5,204 nucleotides of DNA from assembly GCA_029865405.1 (NCBI GenBank), contig JAOUGZ010000238.1:1-5204 (forward strand), written 5' to 3'. The notes under the pieces were generated by a model. The model was not told the origin of the DNA. It saw only the letters and a program-made list of their open reading frames with translations, and ran no database searches. Source of the stretch: Betaproteobacteria bacterium. Its GTDB lineage: Bacteria; Pseudomonadota; Gammaproteobacteria; Burkholderiales; SG8-39. Both the position numbers and the translations under genes were made by a program. Shown here piece after piece: positions 1-5,204 of the stretch (the first letter of the stretch is position 1; every line of letters starts with the position of its first letter).

Positions 1-203
1 TAGAGCGCCGAGATCCTCTCGGCGCGCGCGCGCGCGGCGCGCTCGCCGCCGCGCGCCGTGCGCGCCTCGGCGAGGAGCGCTTCCAGCTCGCTGCGCGGCC
101 CGGCCGGCGCGTAGCCCGAGCGCACGGCGGCGGCGAGGCGCTGGCCCCAGCCGCGCAGCCGCTCGAGCGCCCCGGGCGTTTTGGTGGTCGCTTCCTGGTT
201 CAT
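1..203 (-). CDS. Probable malonyl-CoA decarboxylase, N-terminal fragment (cut by window edge)
   Basis: An open frame on the minus strand starts at ATG 203-201 and runs off the left edge after 67 complete codons; the two remaining bases are TA. The fragment starts MNQEATTKTPGALERLRGWG and contains ARGGERAARARAERI at residues 50-64. That stretch resembles the helical N-terminal region of bacterial malonyl-CoA decarboxylases, which often carry an ARGGE-(V)SARARA-like segment followed by a Tyr. The trailing TA fits a Tyr codon here but could also be a stop. The family converts malonyl-CoA to acetyl-CoA and CO2 in the cytoplasm. The catalytic GNAT-like domain lies outside the window, so the call rests on remembered N-terminal similarity only. 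No clear Shine-Dalgarno sequence precedes the ATG. The gene is divergent from the neighbouring secreted-protein gene. Codon use is strongly GC3-biased like the rest of the window. An unrelated Arg/Ala-rich protein is the main alternative. Confidence 0.5.
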   Translation of the reverse strand, partial: MNQEATTKTPGALERLRGWGQRLAAAVRSGYAPAGPRSELEALLAEARTARGGERAARARAERISAL

Positions 204-249
204 GGCCGCAACGCTACAGGTTTCCCGGCACAAGGCAAAATCGACACCC

Positions 250-633
250 ATGAAGGCGGTCGTGAGGGCGGCGCTCGGCGCGCTGCTTTTCGTCTCCGGC
301 GCACGGGCGAGCGTCGAGCCGTACCTCGCCGCCCGGCACGGCACGAAGTGCGACCTCGAGGCGGACGGCGCGCTCACCTGCCGCTACCGCATCGGCGCGA
401 GCCTCGAGTTCACGCTGAAAAGGGTCGGCGAGCCCGGCGTGCGCCTGGACGTGCTGCGCAACGAGCGCGAGGGCGACTACGCGCTCGATCCGCAGCCGAG
501 CGGGCCCTGCTACATCGTCCGCCACGGCTGGTCGGCGCGCCCCGCGCCGGGCGCCGAGCGCAACACGGCGGCGATATCGACGGTGAACGGCGTCGCCTAC
601 CGCACGCTGCGCGAGTGCCGGCGGGCGAAGTAG
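250..633 (+). CDS. Small secreted four-cysteine protein of unknown function
   Basis: This 127-residue protein is not one I recognise. Residues 1-20 form a good Sec signal peptide: basic MKAVVR, hydrophobic AALGALLFVSG, then ARA before Ser21, so signal peptidase I cleavage after Ala20 is likely. The mature part of about 107 residues has four cysteines (C34, C44, C87, C123), an even number compatible with two disulfides in the periplasm. There is no lipobox and no further membrane segment, and the tail is basic (RECRRAK). The frame stays open upstream to TTG 181, with ATG 202 in between. I chose ATG 250 because it puts the signal peptide at the very N-terminus; an AAGG 15 nt before it is only a weak ribosome site. 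Strong GC3 bias supports real coding. The gene ends 27 nt before prfB and points the same way, but the TATAAT in that gap suggests prfB has its own promoter. Function cannot be inferred. Confidence 0.7.
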   Translation: MKAVVRAALGALLFVSGARASVEPYLAARHGTKCDLEADGALTCRYRIGASLEFTLKRVGEPGVRLDVLRNEREGDYALDPQPSGPCYIVRHGWSARPAPGAERNTAAISTVNGVAYRTLRECRRAK

Positions 634-644
634 CGATCGGCGCT

Positions 645-650
645 TATAAT
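645..650 (+). promoter_or_regulatory. Candidate -10 box (TATAAT) of the prfB-lysS operon
   Basis: A perfect sigma-70 TATAAT consensus sits in the only AT-rich patch of the 27-bp gap before prfB. The hexamer about 17 bp upstream (CGGGCG, 622-627) is not a recognisable -35, so the promoter would depend on the -10 alone or on an activator. A normal -10 to start distance puts transcription initiation near 656-658, only 3-5 nt before the prfB ATG at 661. No Shine-Dalgarno sequence lies between. The box is read directly from the sequence; its activity is inferred. Confidence 0.55.
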
Positions 651-660
651 TGCGGCCCGC

Positions 661-1765
661 ATGGAAGCCGAACGCCTCAACGCCCTCGCCGACAAGCTCA
701 AAGACCTGAAAGCCCGGTCCGCGGAGCTGAGGAGGTACCTTTGACTTCGAGGCGAAGGAAAAGCGCCTAGTCGAGGTCAACCGGCTCCTCGAGGACCCGA
801 AGGCCTGGTCCGACCCGAAGCGCGCGCAGGAGCTCGGGCGCGAGAAGAAGAGCCTCGAAGCCACGGTCGAGTCGCTCACCGAGATCGACGGCGGCGTCAG
901 CGACGCGGGCGAGCTCTTTCAGCTCGGCCAGTCGGAGAACGACGAGGCGACCCTCGAAGGCGTGGAGAAGGACGCCGGCGCGCTGGAAGCGCAGGTGCAC
1001 CAGCTCGAGTTCCGGCGCATGTTCTCAAACCCGCTCGATCCCAACGCCTGCTTCGTCGACATCCAGGCGGGCTCGGGCGGCACCGAGGCGCAGGACTGGG
1101 CCTCGATGCTCGAGCGCATGTACCTCAAGTTCTGCGACCGCAAGGGCTACAAGGTGGAGATCCTCGAGCAGACCGAGGGCGAGGTGGCGGGCATCAAGAG
1201 CGCCTCGCTCAAGGTGAACGGCTCCTACGCCTACGGCACGCTGCGCACCGAGACCGGCGTGCACCGGCTGGTGAGGAAATCGCCGTTCGACGCCAACGCG
1301 CGGCGCCACACCTCGTTCGCGAGCGTCTTCGTCTACCCCGAAGTCGACGAGACCGTGGAAGTCGAGCTCAACCCCGCCGAGATCCGCGTCGACACCTACC
1401 GCGCCTCGGGCGCCGGCGGCCAGCACGTGAACAAGACCGACTCGGCGATCCGCATGACGCACATCCCGAGCGGCATCGTCGTGCAGTGCCAGAACGACCG
1501 CTCGCAGCACCGCAACCGCGCCGAGGCGCTCGCCATGCTCAAATCCAAGCTCTACGAGCTGGAGATGCGGAAGAAGGAGGCCGAGCGCCAGAAGCTGGAA
1601 GACGCGAAGACCGACATCGGCTGGGGCCACCAGATCAGGAGCTACGTGCTCGACCAGTCGCGGATCAAGGACCTGCGCACCGGCGTGGAGAAGGGCCACA
1701 CGCAGGCGGTGCTCGACGGCGAGCTCGACGACTTCATCGAGGCGAGCCTGAAACAGGGGGTTTGA
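661..1765 (+). CDS. prfB: Peptide chain release factor 2 (RF2), with programmed +1 frameshift
   Basis: RF2 recognises UGA and UAA in the ribosomal A site and triggers peptidyl-tRNA hydrolysis. The gene is in two frames. Codons 1-27 (661-741) end at an in-frame TGA (742-744), and a +1 slip at CTT resumes reading at GAC 743 and runs to TGA 1763-1765. The joined product is 367 residues, against 365 in E. coli. Across the join the protein reads [15 protein letters not shown], as expected for RF2. Key motifs are the stop-codon-reading SPF tripeptide (207-209), which marks RF2 rather than RF1, and the catalytic SGAGGQ loop with GGQ at 252-254. [20 protein letters not shown] and a C-terminal IEASLKQGV are also typical of the family. 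Residue 248, equivalent to the E. coli K-12 Thr246 variant position, is Ala. The ATG at 661 gives the usual betaproteobacterial N-terminus (MEAERLNAL). An annotation starting at ATG 962 would lose 100 residues. lysS follows with a one-base overlap. Confidence 0.97.
730..745 (+). promoter_or_regulatory. prfB: prfB +1 programmed frameshift site
   Basis: The sequence AGGAGG-TAC-CTT-TGA-C matches the classic bacterial RF2 recoding site (E. coli AGGGGG-TAT-CTT-TGA-C) with identical spacing. The internal Shine-Dalgarno-like AGGAGG (730-735) lies three bases before the slippery CTT (739-741). The in-frame stop TGA (742-744) is followed by C, a poor termination context. In the known mechanism, scarce RF2 makes the ribosome pause at UGA and slip from CUU to UUU, producing more RF2; ample RF2 terminates the 27-residue leader peptide. 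This is a negative feedback loop. Confidence 0.97.
1755..1760 (+). promoter_or_regulatory. Ribosome binding site of lysS inside the prfB 3' end
   Basis: AGGGGG lies within the last codons of prfB (Gln-Gly-Val-stop) and ends 4 nt before the lysS ATG at 1765. With the TGATG stop/start overlap, it suggests that ribosomes finishing prfB reinitiate on lysS. The coupling is inferred from spacing. Confidence 0.6.
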
Positions 1766-3237
1766 TGGAAGAAGACAACAAGCTCGTCGAGGAGCGCCGC
1801 GAAAAGCTGAGGGCGCTGCGCGCGCGGGGCCCGGCCTTCCCCAACGACTTCCGCCCCGCGCACCACGCGGGCGACCTGGCGGAGCGCTACAGCGGCCTCG
1901 ACAAGGCGGCGCTCGAGCACGAGGGCGCGAGCGTGTCGCTCGCCGGCCGCATGATGCTCAAGCGCGTCATGGGCAAGGCGAGCTTCGCCACGCTGCAGGA
2001 CGGCAGCGGCCGCCTGCAGGTGTACGTGGCGAACGACGTCGCCGGCGAAGCCGCGCACGAGGCGTTCAAGCACTGGGACCTCGGCGACATCGTCGGCGTG
2101 GAGGGCACGCTCTTCAAGACGAACAAGGGCGAGCTCACCGTCAACGCGAAGACGCTGCGCCTGCTGGTGAAGGCGCTGCGCCCGCTGCCCGAGAAGTTCC
2201 ACGGCCTCGCCGACCAGGAGCTGCGCTACCGCCAGCGCTACCTCGACCTGATCGTCAACCCGGAGTCGCGCCACGTCTTCGCCGTGCGCTCGAAAGTCGT
2301 GCAGTCGCTGCGCGACACGCTCATTGCCGAGCGCTACCTCGAGGTCGAGACGCCGATGATGCAGGCGATCCCCGGCGGCGCCGTGGCGCGGCCCTTCCGC
2401 ACCCACCACAACGCGCTCGACATGGAGCTCTTTCTCCGCATCGCGCCCGAGCTGTACCTGAAGCGCCTGGTGGTGGGCGGCATCGAGCGCGTGTTCGAGA
2501 TCAACCGCAACTTCAGGAACGAGGGCATCTCCACGCGCCACAACCCCGAGTTCACGATGCTCGAGTGGTACTGCGCCTACCGGGACTTCGAGTACATGAT
2601 CGAGCTCACCGAGACGCTGGTGAGGAACGCCGCGCAGGCCGCGCGCGGCGACGCGCGCGTCAGCTACCAGGGGCGCGAGATCGACTTCGGCAGCCCGTTC
2701 GCGCGCCTGCCGATCCCCGAGGCCATCCGCCGCCAGGGCATCGACGGCGACCTGCGCGACCGCGCGTTCCTCGCGAAGAAGCTCGCTGCGCTCGGCGTGG
2801 AGACGAAGCCCGACCAGGGCTGGGGATCGTTGCAGCTCATGCTCTTCGAGGCGGTGGCGGAGAAGCACCTGGTGGCGCCGACCTTCGTCCTCGACTTCCC
2901 GGCCGAGGTCTCGCCGCTCGCGCGAAGGAAGGACGCCGACCCGGGGCTCACCGACCGCTTCGAGCTGTTCGTCGACACGAAGGAGATCGCCAACGGCTTT
3001 TCCGAGCTCAACGACCCCGAGGACCAGGCCGAGCGCTTCCGCGAGCAGGCGGCGAGGAAGGACGCGGGCGACCCCGAAGCCATGTATTACGACGCCGACT
3101 ATATCCGCGCCCTGGAAGTTGGCTTGCCGCCGACCGCGGGCGCGGGCCTGGGCGTGGATCGCCTCGTCATGCTGCTCACCGACAGTCCGTCGATCCGCGA
3201 TGTGATCTTGTTCCCGCACATGCGGCCGGAGACGTAG
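1765..3237 (+). CDS. lysS: Lysyl-tRNA synthetase, class II
   Basis: This cytoplasmic enzyme activates lysine with ATP and charges tRNA(Lys). The 490-residue product is close to the usual length (E. coli LysS 505). A short helical N-terminus leads into the OB-fold anticodon-binding domain at about 56-138 (from [20 protein letters not shown]). The class II catalytic core follows, with motif 1 around 178-211 (YLEVETPMM, then PGGAVARPF). Motif 2 is [15 protein letters not shown] at 250-264, with R251 and E253 in the fRxE signature. Motif 3 is GLGVDRL at 461-467, with Arg466. Residues matching the known lysine pocket are present: E229 in [10 protein letters not shown]267 and Y269 in MLEWY, and N410, F412 and E414 in ANGFSEL. 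Nothing appears truncated. The ATG overlaps the prfB stop by one base and has an AGGGGG ribosome site, so the two genes are cotranscribed. prfB-lysS adjacency is common in proteobacteria, including E. coli. Confidence 0.97.
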   Translation: MEEDNKLVEERREKLRALRARGPAFPNDFRPAHHAGDLAERYSGLDKAALEHEGASVSLAGRMMLKRVMGKASFATLQDGSGRLQVYVANDVAGEAAHEAFKHWDLGDIVGVEGTLFKTNKGELTVNAKTLRLLVKALRPLPEKFHGLADQELRYRQRYLDLIVNPESRHVFAVRSKVVQSLRDTLIAERYLEVETPMMQAIPGGAVARPFRTHHNALDMELFLRIAPELYLKRLVVGGIERVFEINRNFRNEGISTRHNPEFTMLEWYCAYRDFEYMIELTETLVRNAAQAARGDARVSYQGREIDFGSPFARLPIPEAIRRQGIDGDLRDRAFLAKKLAALGVETKPDQGWGSLQLMLFEAVAEKHLVAPTFVLDFPAEVSPLARRKDADPGLTDRFELFVDTKEIANGFSELNDPEDQAERFREQAARKDAGDPEAMYYDADYIRALEVGLPPTAGAGLGVDRLVMLLTDSPSIRDVILFPHMRPET

Positions 3238-3279
3238 GCGCCCCGTGTATCATTGGCCTCGGTAGGGGGCAACGTTGTC

Positions 3280-3285
3280 GAGGAG
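3280..3285 (+). promoter_or_regulatory. Ribosome binding site deciding the glycine-zipper gene start
   Basis: GAGGAG ends 6 nt before ATG 3292, which is good Shine-Dalgarno spacing. The frame stays open upstream to a TTG at 3253, but this site makes ATG 3292 the likely start. Confidence 0.7.
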
Positions 3286-3291
3286 AAGTGC

Positions 3292-3897
3292 ATGTCAAGC
3301 GAAGCGAAATCCGGAATTCATCCGCTGGTCGCGACCGCGTCGGTCGCGGTCATCGTGCTCGCCGGCGTCGGCGTAGCCGCGTTCACCGGCGTGCTGCCGG
3401 GCACCAGCGGCAAGACCGAAGCCGACGCCGTGGCCGTCACGCCCAAGGCTGAAACAGCCGCCAGCCCGGCGCAGGCCAAGCCCGCGCAACCGAAAGCGGC
3501 GCCCAAGCCGGCGCAGGTTGCGGCGGCGCCGAAGATCGCGCCCGCGCCCAAGCCCGTGATCAAGTGCGCCGAGTGCGGCGTCGTCGAGGCGGTGCAGGAA
3601 GTCGAAGTCAAGGGCGAGGCCACCGGCGCGGGTGCCGTCGCCGGCGGCGTGGCCGGCGCAGTGGTCGGCAACCAGGTCGGCTCCGGCAGCAAGAAGAAGG
3701 TCGCGCGCGTGATCGGCGCCGTGGGTGGCGCGGTCGTCGGCCACCAGATCGAGAAGCACGCGCGCACCACCAAGCGCTACGACATCACCGTGCGCATGGA
3801 GGACGGCACGCTGCGCACGCTGTCGCAGGAGCAGGCGCCGACCTGGCGCGCGGGCGACAAGGTGCGCGTGGTGAACGACGTGCTGGAAGCCGGCTAG
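3292..3897 (+). CDS. Membrane-anchored glycine-zipper (17-kDa antigen/SlyB-like) envelope protein
   Basis: The 201-residue product has four clear parts. Residues 10-34 are one hydrophobic segment (HPLVATASVAVIVLAGVG and on), a signal anchor or uncleaved membrane helix without a lipobox. Residues 41-90 are an Ala/Pro/Lys-rich linker with repeated KPAQ/PKAA-like units. A CAECG motif follows (C92, C95), introducing GVVEAVQEVEVKGEA. Residues 112-153 are a glycine-zipper 2TM region with two Gly/Ala helices, GAGAVAGGVAGAVVGNQVG and VIGAVGGAVVGHQIEKH, separated by a KKK turn. The C-terminus (163-196) is a small beta-rich domain containing YDITVRMEDGTLRTL. This matches the Rick_17kDa_Anti/glycine-zipper 2TM family, whose members such as SlyB sit in the cell envelope, usually as lipoproteins. 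An exact role is not known for this type. The gene starts 54 bp after lysS with its own ribosome site and may be read through from lysS or have its own weak promoter. Confidence 0.88.
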   Translation: MSSEAKSGIHPLVATASVAVIVLAGVGVAAFTGVLPGTSGKTEADAVAVTPKAETAASPAQAKPAQPKAAPKPAQVAAAPKIAPAPKPVIKCAECGVVEAVQEVEVKGEATGAGAVAGGVAGAVVGNQVGSGSKKKVARVIGAVGGAVVGHQIEKHARTTKRYDITVRMEDGTLRTLSQEQAPTWRAGDKVRVVNDVLEAG

Positions 3898-3903
3898 GGC
3901 TGG

Positions 3904-3914
3904 GGGACAGTCCC
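3904..3914. repeat. Short perfect inverted repeat GGGAC-A-GTCCC
   Basis: Two 5-bp arms (3904-3908 and 3910-3914) around a single A fill most of the 16-bp gap between the convergent glycine-zipper and EamA genes. The right arm's last C is also the first base of the EamA stop codon complement. There is no T-run on either side, and a one-base loop cannot fold as drawn, so this is a poor intrinsic terminator. It resembles the short GGGGACAGTCCCC-type palindromes that I recall being dispersed in betaproteobacterial genomes. Whether it belongs to such a family cannot be judged from one copy. Confidence 0.4.
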
Positions 3915-4759
3915 TAAATGCGCAACGCCACCAGTCCCGCCAGCACCACCAGCGTCGCGCCCACGCGCCGCGCGGTGAACGGCTCCTTCAGGAACAGCGC
4001 GCCGAGCGCCGCGGCGAACACCACCGAGGTCTCGCGCAGCACCGCCACCAGCGCCACCGGCGCGAGCGTCATCGCCCAGAGGGCGATGGCGTAGGCGAGC
4101 ACGGCGCAGGCGCCGCCCACGAACGTCAGGCGCCAGCGCCGCAGGAGGTGGCGCGGGACCGCCGCGCCGCGCTGCAGGCAGCCGAGCGCGAGCATGATGA
4201 GGCCGTTGGCGACGAAGAACCACAGCGTGTAGGCGACCGGCGCACCCGAGAGCCGCGCGCCCTTGGCGTCAATCAGCGTGTAGGCGGCAATCACGCAGGC
4301 ATTGCCGAGCGCATACGCGAGCGACTTGCGCTGCGCGGCGGCGTCCTGCGCCGAATGCGTGGCGAAGGCGAGGATCCCCGCGCTGATCAGCAGCACTCCC
4401 AGCGTCTCGGCCAGCGGCAGCACCTCGCCGAAGACCGCCACGCCCGCGACGGTGACGATGAGCGGCCCGCCGCCACGCATGATCGGATAGGAAAACGACA
4501 GGTCGCCCCAGCGGTAGGCGCCCGCAAGCAGCCGGAAGTAGGCGATGTGCACCACCGCGGAAGCGGCCAGCCACGGCCAGGACGCGCTCCCCGGAAAGCC
4601 GACGAAGGGGGTCGCCGCCAGCGCGACGGCGCCACTGCCCGCGGCGATGCCGATGGCGTCGAGCTGCTTGTCCTCCCCCGACTTGAGGAACGCGTTCCAC
4701 CCGGCGTGCAGCAGCGCGGCGCCGAGCACCGCCAGCGCCACCGGCAGCGGGATGTCCAT
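3914..4759 (-). CDS. EamA/DMT-superfamily membrane transporter
   Basis: The 281-residue protein is almost entirely hydrophobic, with about ten predicted membrane helices in two EamA repeats of five. Approximate helices are 5-24, 34-54, 60-82, 95-112, 117-135, 147-164, 174-194, 209-231, 235-256 and 265-281. The first repeat has SYPIMRGGGPLIVTV (90-104) and ends in GEVLPLAETLGVLLISAGIL (111-130). The second ends in FLKEPFTARRVGATLVVLAG (256-275). The EP or GE turn followed by a Gly-rich last helix closes each EamA half in this family. Members of the drug/metabolite transporter superfamily export or import amino acids, nucleosides and other metabolites across the inner membrane; the substrate cannot be read here. 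ATG 4759 begins directly before the first helix, though no clear ribosome site precedes it. The gene lies 35 bp downstream of the DUF2189 gene on the same strand, so the two may be cotranscribed. It converges with the glycine-zipper gene. Confidence 0.92.
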   Translation of the reverse strand: MDIPLPVALAVLGAALLHAGWNAFLKSGEDKQLDAIGIAAGSGAVALAATPFVGFPGSASWPWLAASAVVHIAYFRLLAGAYRWGDLSFSYPIMRGGGPLIVTVAGVAVFGEVLPLAETLGVLLISAGILAFATHSAQDAAAQRKSLAYALGNACVIAAYTLIDAKGARLSGAPVAYTLWFFVANGLIMLALGCLQRGAAVPRHLLRRWRLTFVGGACAVLAYAIALWAMTLAPVALVAVLRETSVVFAAALGALFLKEPFTARRVGATLVVLAGLVALRI

Positions 4760-4794
4760 CGCGCAAGTCTAGCGGCTGGCTGCGCCGCGCGCGC

Positions 4795-5204
4795 TCAGCC
4801 GCCCGGCTCGATCGACTCGCGGTACGCGTGCCAGGTCATGTGCCCGATGAGGGGCAGCACCACGACGAGCCCCACGAAATAGGTGGCGAAGCCCGCCGCG
4901 GTCAGCGCGACGATGCAGGCCGCCCACGCCAGCATGGGGGCGAAGTTCGCGCGCAGCGCGTTGAAGCTCACGATCGCCGCGCTGATCGTGTCCATGTCGC
5001 GCCGATCGAGCAGCAGCGGGAGCGACAGCGACGAGGTGGCGAACACGAACAGCGCGAGCGCGCCGCCCGCCGTAGCGTAGGCGAGCGCGAATACCCAGGT
5101 TTCGGCAGAGCCCCAGTCGATGTGCCCTTCCGGGAACGACAGCGCGACGACGACCACGGAGACCCGGATCCATACCGCGAGCAGCAGCGTCAGGGCGAGC
5201 GCGT
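4795..5204 (-). CDS. DUF2189 integral membrane protein, C-terminal part (cut by window edge)
   Basis: The frame enters from the right edge and ends at TGA 4797-4795. It gives 135 visible residues, beginning ALALTLLLAVWIRVSVVVVA. A GTG at 5157 lies inside the frame, but coding continues to the edge and the usual family N-terminus is missing, so the true start is outside the window. Visible membrane segments are about residues 1-21, 34-56 and 90-115. SLPLLLDRRDMDTISAAIVS (58-77) followed by FNALRANFAPMLAW, and a C-terminal PLIGHMTWHAYRESIEPGG, are the patterns I associate with DUF2189, an inner-membrane family of unknown function common in proteobacteria. It is the upstream member of a possible two-gene unit with the EamA transporter. 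No catalytic residues can be named. Confidence 0.85.
   Translation of the reverse strand, partial: ALALTLLLAVWIRVSVVVVALSFPEGHIDWGSAETWVFALAYATAGGALALFVFATSSLSLPLLLDRRDMDTISAAIVSFNALRANFAPMLAWAACIVALTAAGFATYFVGLVVVLPLIGHMTWHAYRESIEPGG

Noticed and set aside
22..36. Alternating GC tract of 15 bases, formally able to form Z-DNA
   Set aside because: It is explained by Arg/Ala codons of the mcd-like gene in very GC-rich DNA.
214..879. A 221-codon minus-strand frame spanning the secreted-protein gene and the prfB start
   Set aside because: It runs antisense through the verified prfB leader and the signal-peptide gene, is Arg/Ala-rich and has no recognisable domain.
962..1765. prfB starting at the internal ATG 962
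   Set aside because: Upstream residues in the same frame back to 743 match the RF2 N-terminal domain and join perfectly to the leader through the frameshift site.
1755..1766. A second frameshift-like site at the prfB end (AGGGGG then GTT TGA T)
   Set aside because: A +1 slip there leads into a frame different from lysS, so no fusion results. The AGGGGG is better explained as the lysS ribosome site.
1642..3219. A 525-codon open frame on the minus strand opposite lysS
   Set aside because: Its translation is His/Arg/Val/Leu-rich low-information sequence with no family features. lysS is unmistakable on the other strand, and long antisense frames are expected at this GC content.
3248..3253. TATCAT as a -10 box for the glycine-zipper gene
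   Set aside because: It is near consensus, but no -35 is visible at the right distance. One 6-base match is too weak to list as a promoter, though it remains possible.
1..5204. Search for CRISPR arrays, tRNA or rRNA genes, insertion sequences, toxin-antitoxin or defence genes
   Set aside because: I saw no spaced repeats, tRNA-like clover-leaf ends, transposase motifs or defence-family domains. Apart from one small unknown protein, the genes are housekeeping or generic membrane genes.

Overview
The window is very GC-rich, with G or C at nearly every third codon position. It looks like ordinary chromosome from a betaproteobacterium (Burkholderiales/Rhodocyclales-like). This rests on the adjacent prfB-lysS pair, an RF2 that starts [11 protein letters not shown], a glycine-zipper protein and a DUF2189 membrane protein, all typical of that class. 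The assignment is inferred from remembered family patterns, with no database search. There are no RNA genes, CRISPR arrays, insertion sequences or phage genes, and I found no candidate for a new multi-gene system.

Left part (1-633): the 5' end of a minus-strand gene, probably malonyl-CoA decarboxylase, runs off the left edge. A 46-bp gap separates it from a divergent plus-strand gene for a small, probably secreted four-cysteine protein of unknown function.

Centre (634-3237): prfB (peptide release factor 2) and lysS (class II lysyl-tRNA synthetase) form a translation operon and overlap by one base (TGATG). prfB is two frames joined by the classic autoregulatory +1 frameshift at CTT TGA C, with a Shine-Dalgarno-like AGGAGG just before it. 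A perfect TATAAT lies 10 nt before the prfB ATG, so the mRNA may be almost leaderless.

Right part (3238-5204): a plus-strand gene encodes an N-terminally anchored glycine-zipper (17-kDa antigen/SlyB-like) envelope protein. It converges on a minus-strand pair: a DUF2189 membrane protein cut by the right edge, followed 35 bp later by an EamA/DMT-family transporter. The 16-bp convergent gap holds a short GGGAC-A-GTCCC inverted repeat.

The functional theme is translation (termination plus lysine charging) flanked by envelope and membrane genes of unknown or generic role. The most notable features are the prfB recoding site, its effect on lysS expression, and the near-leaderless promoter.
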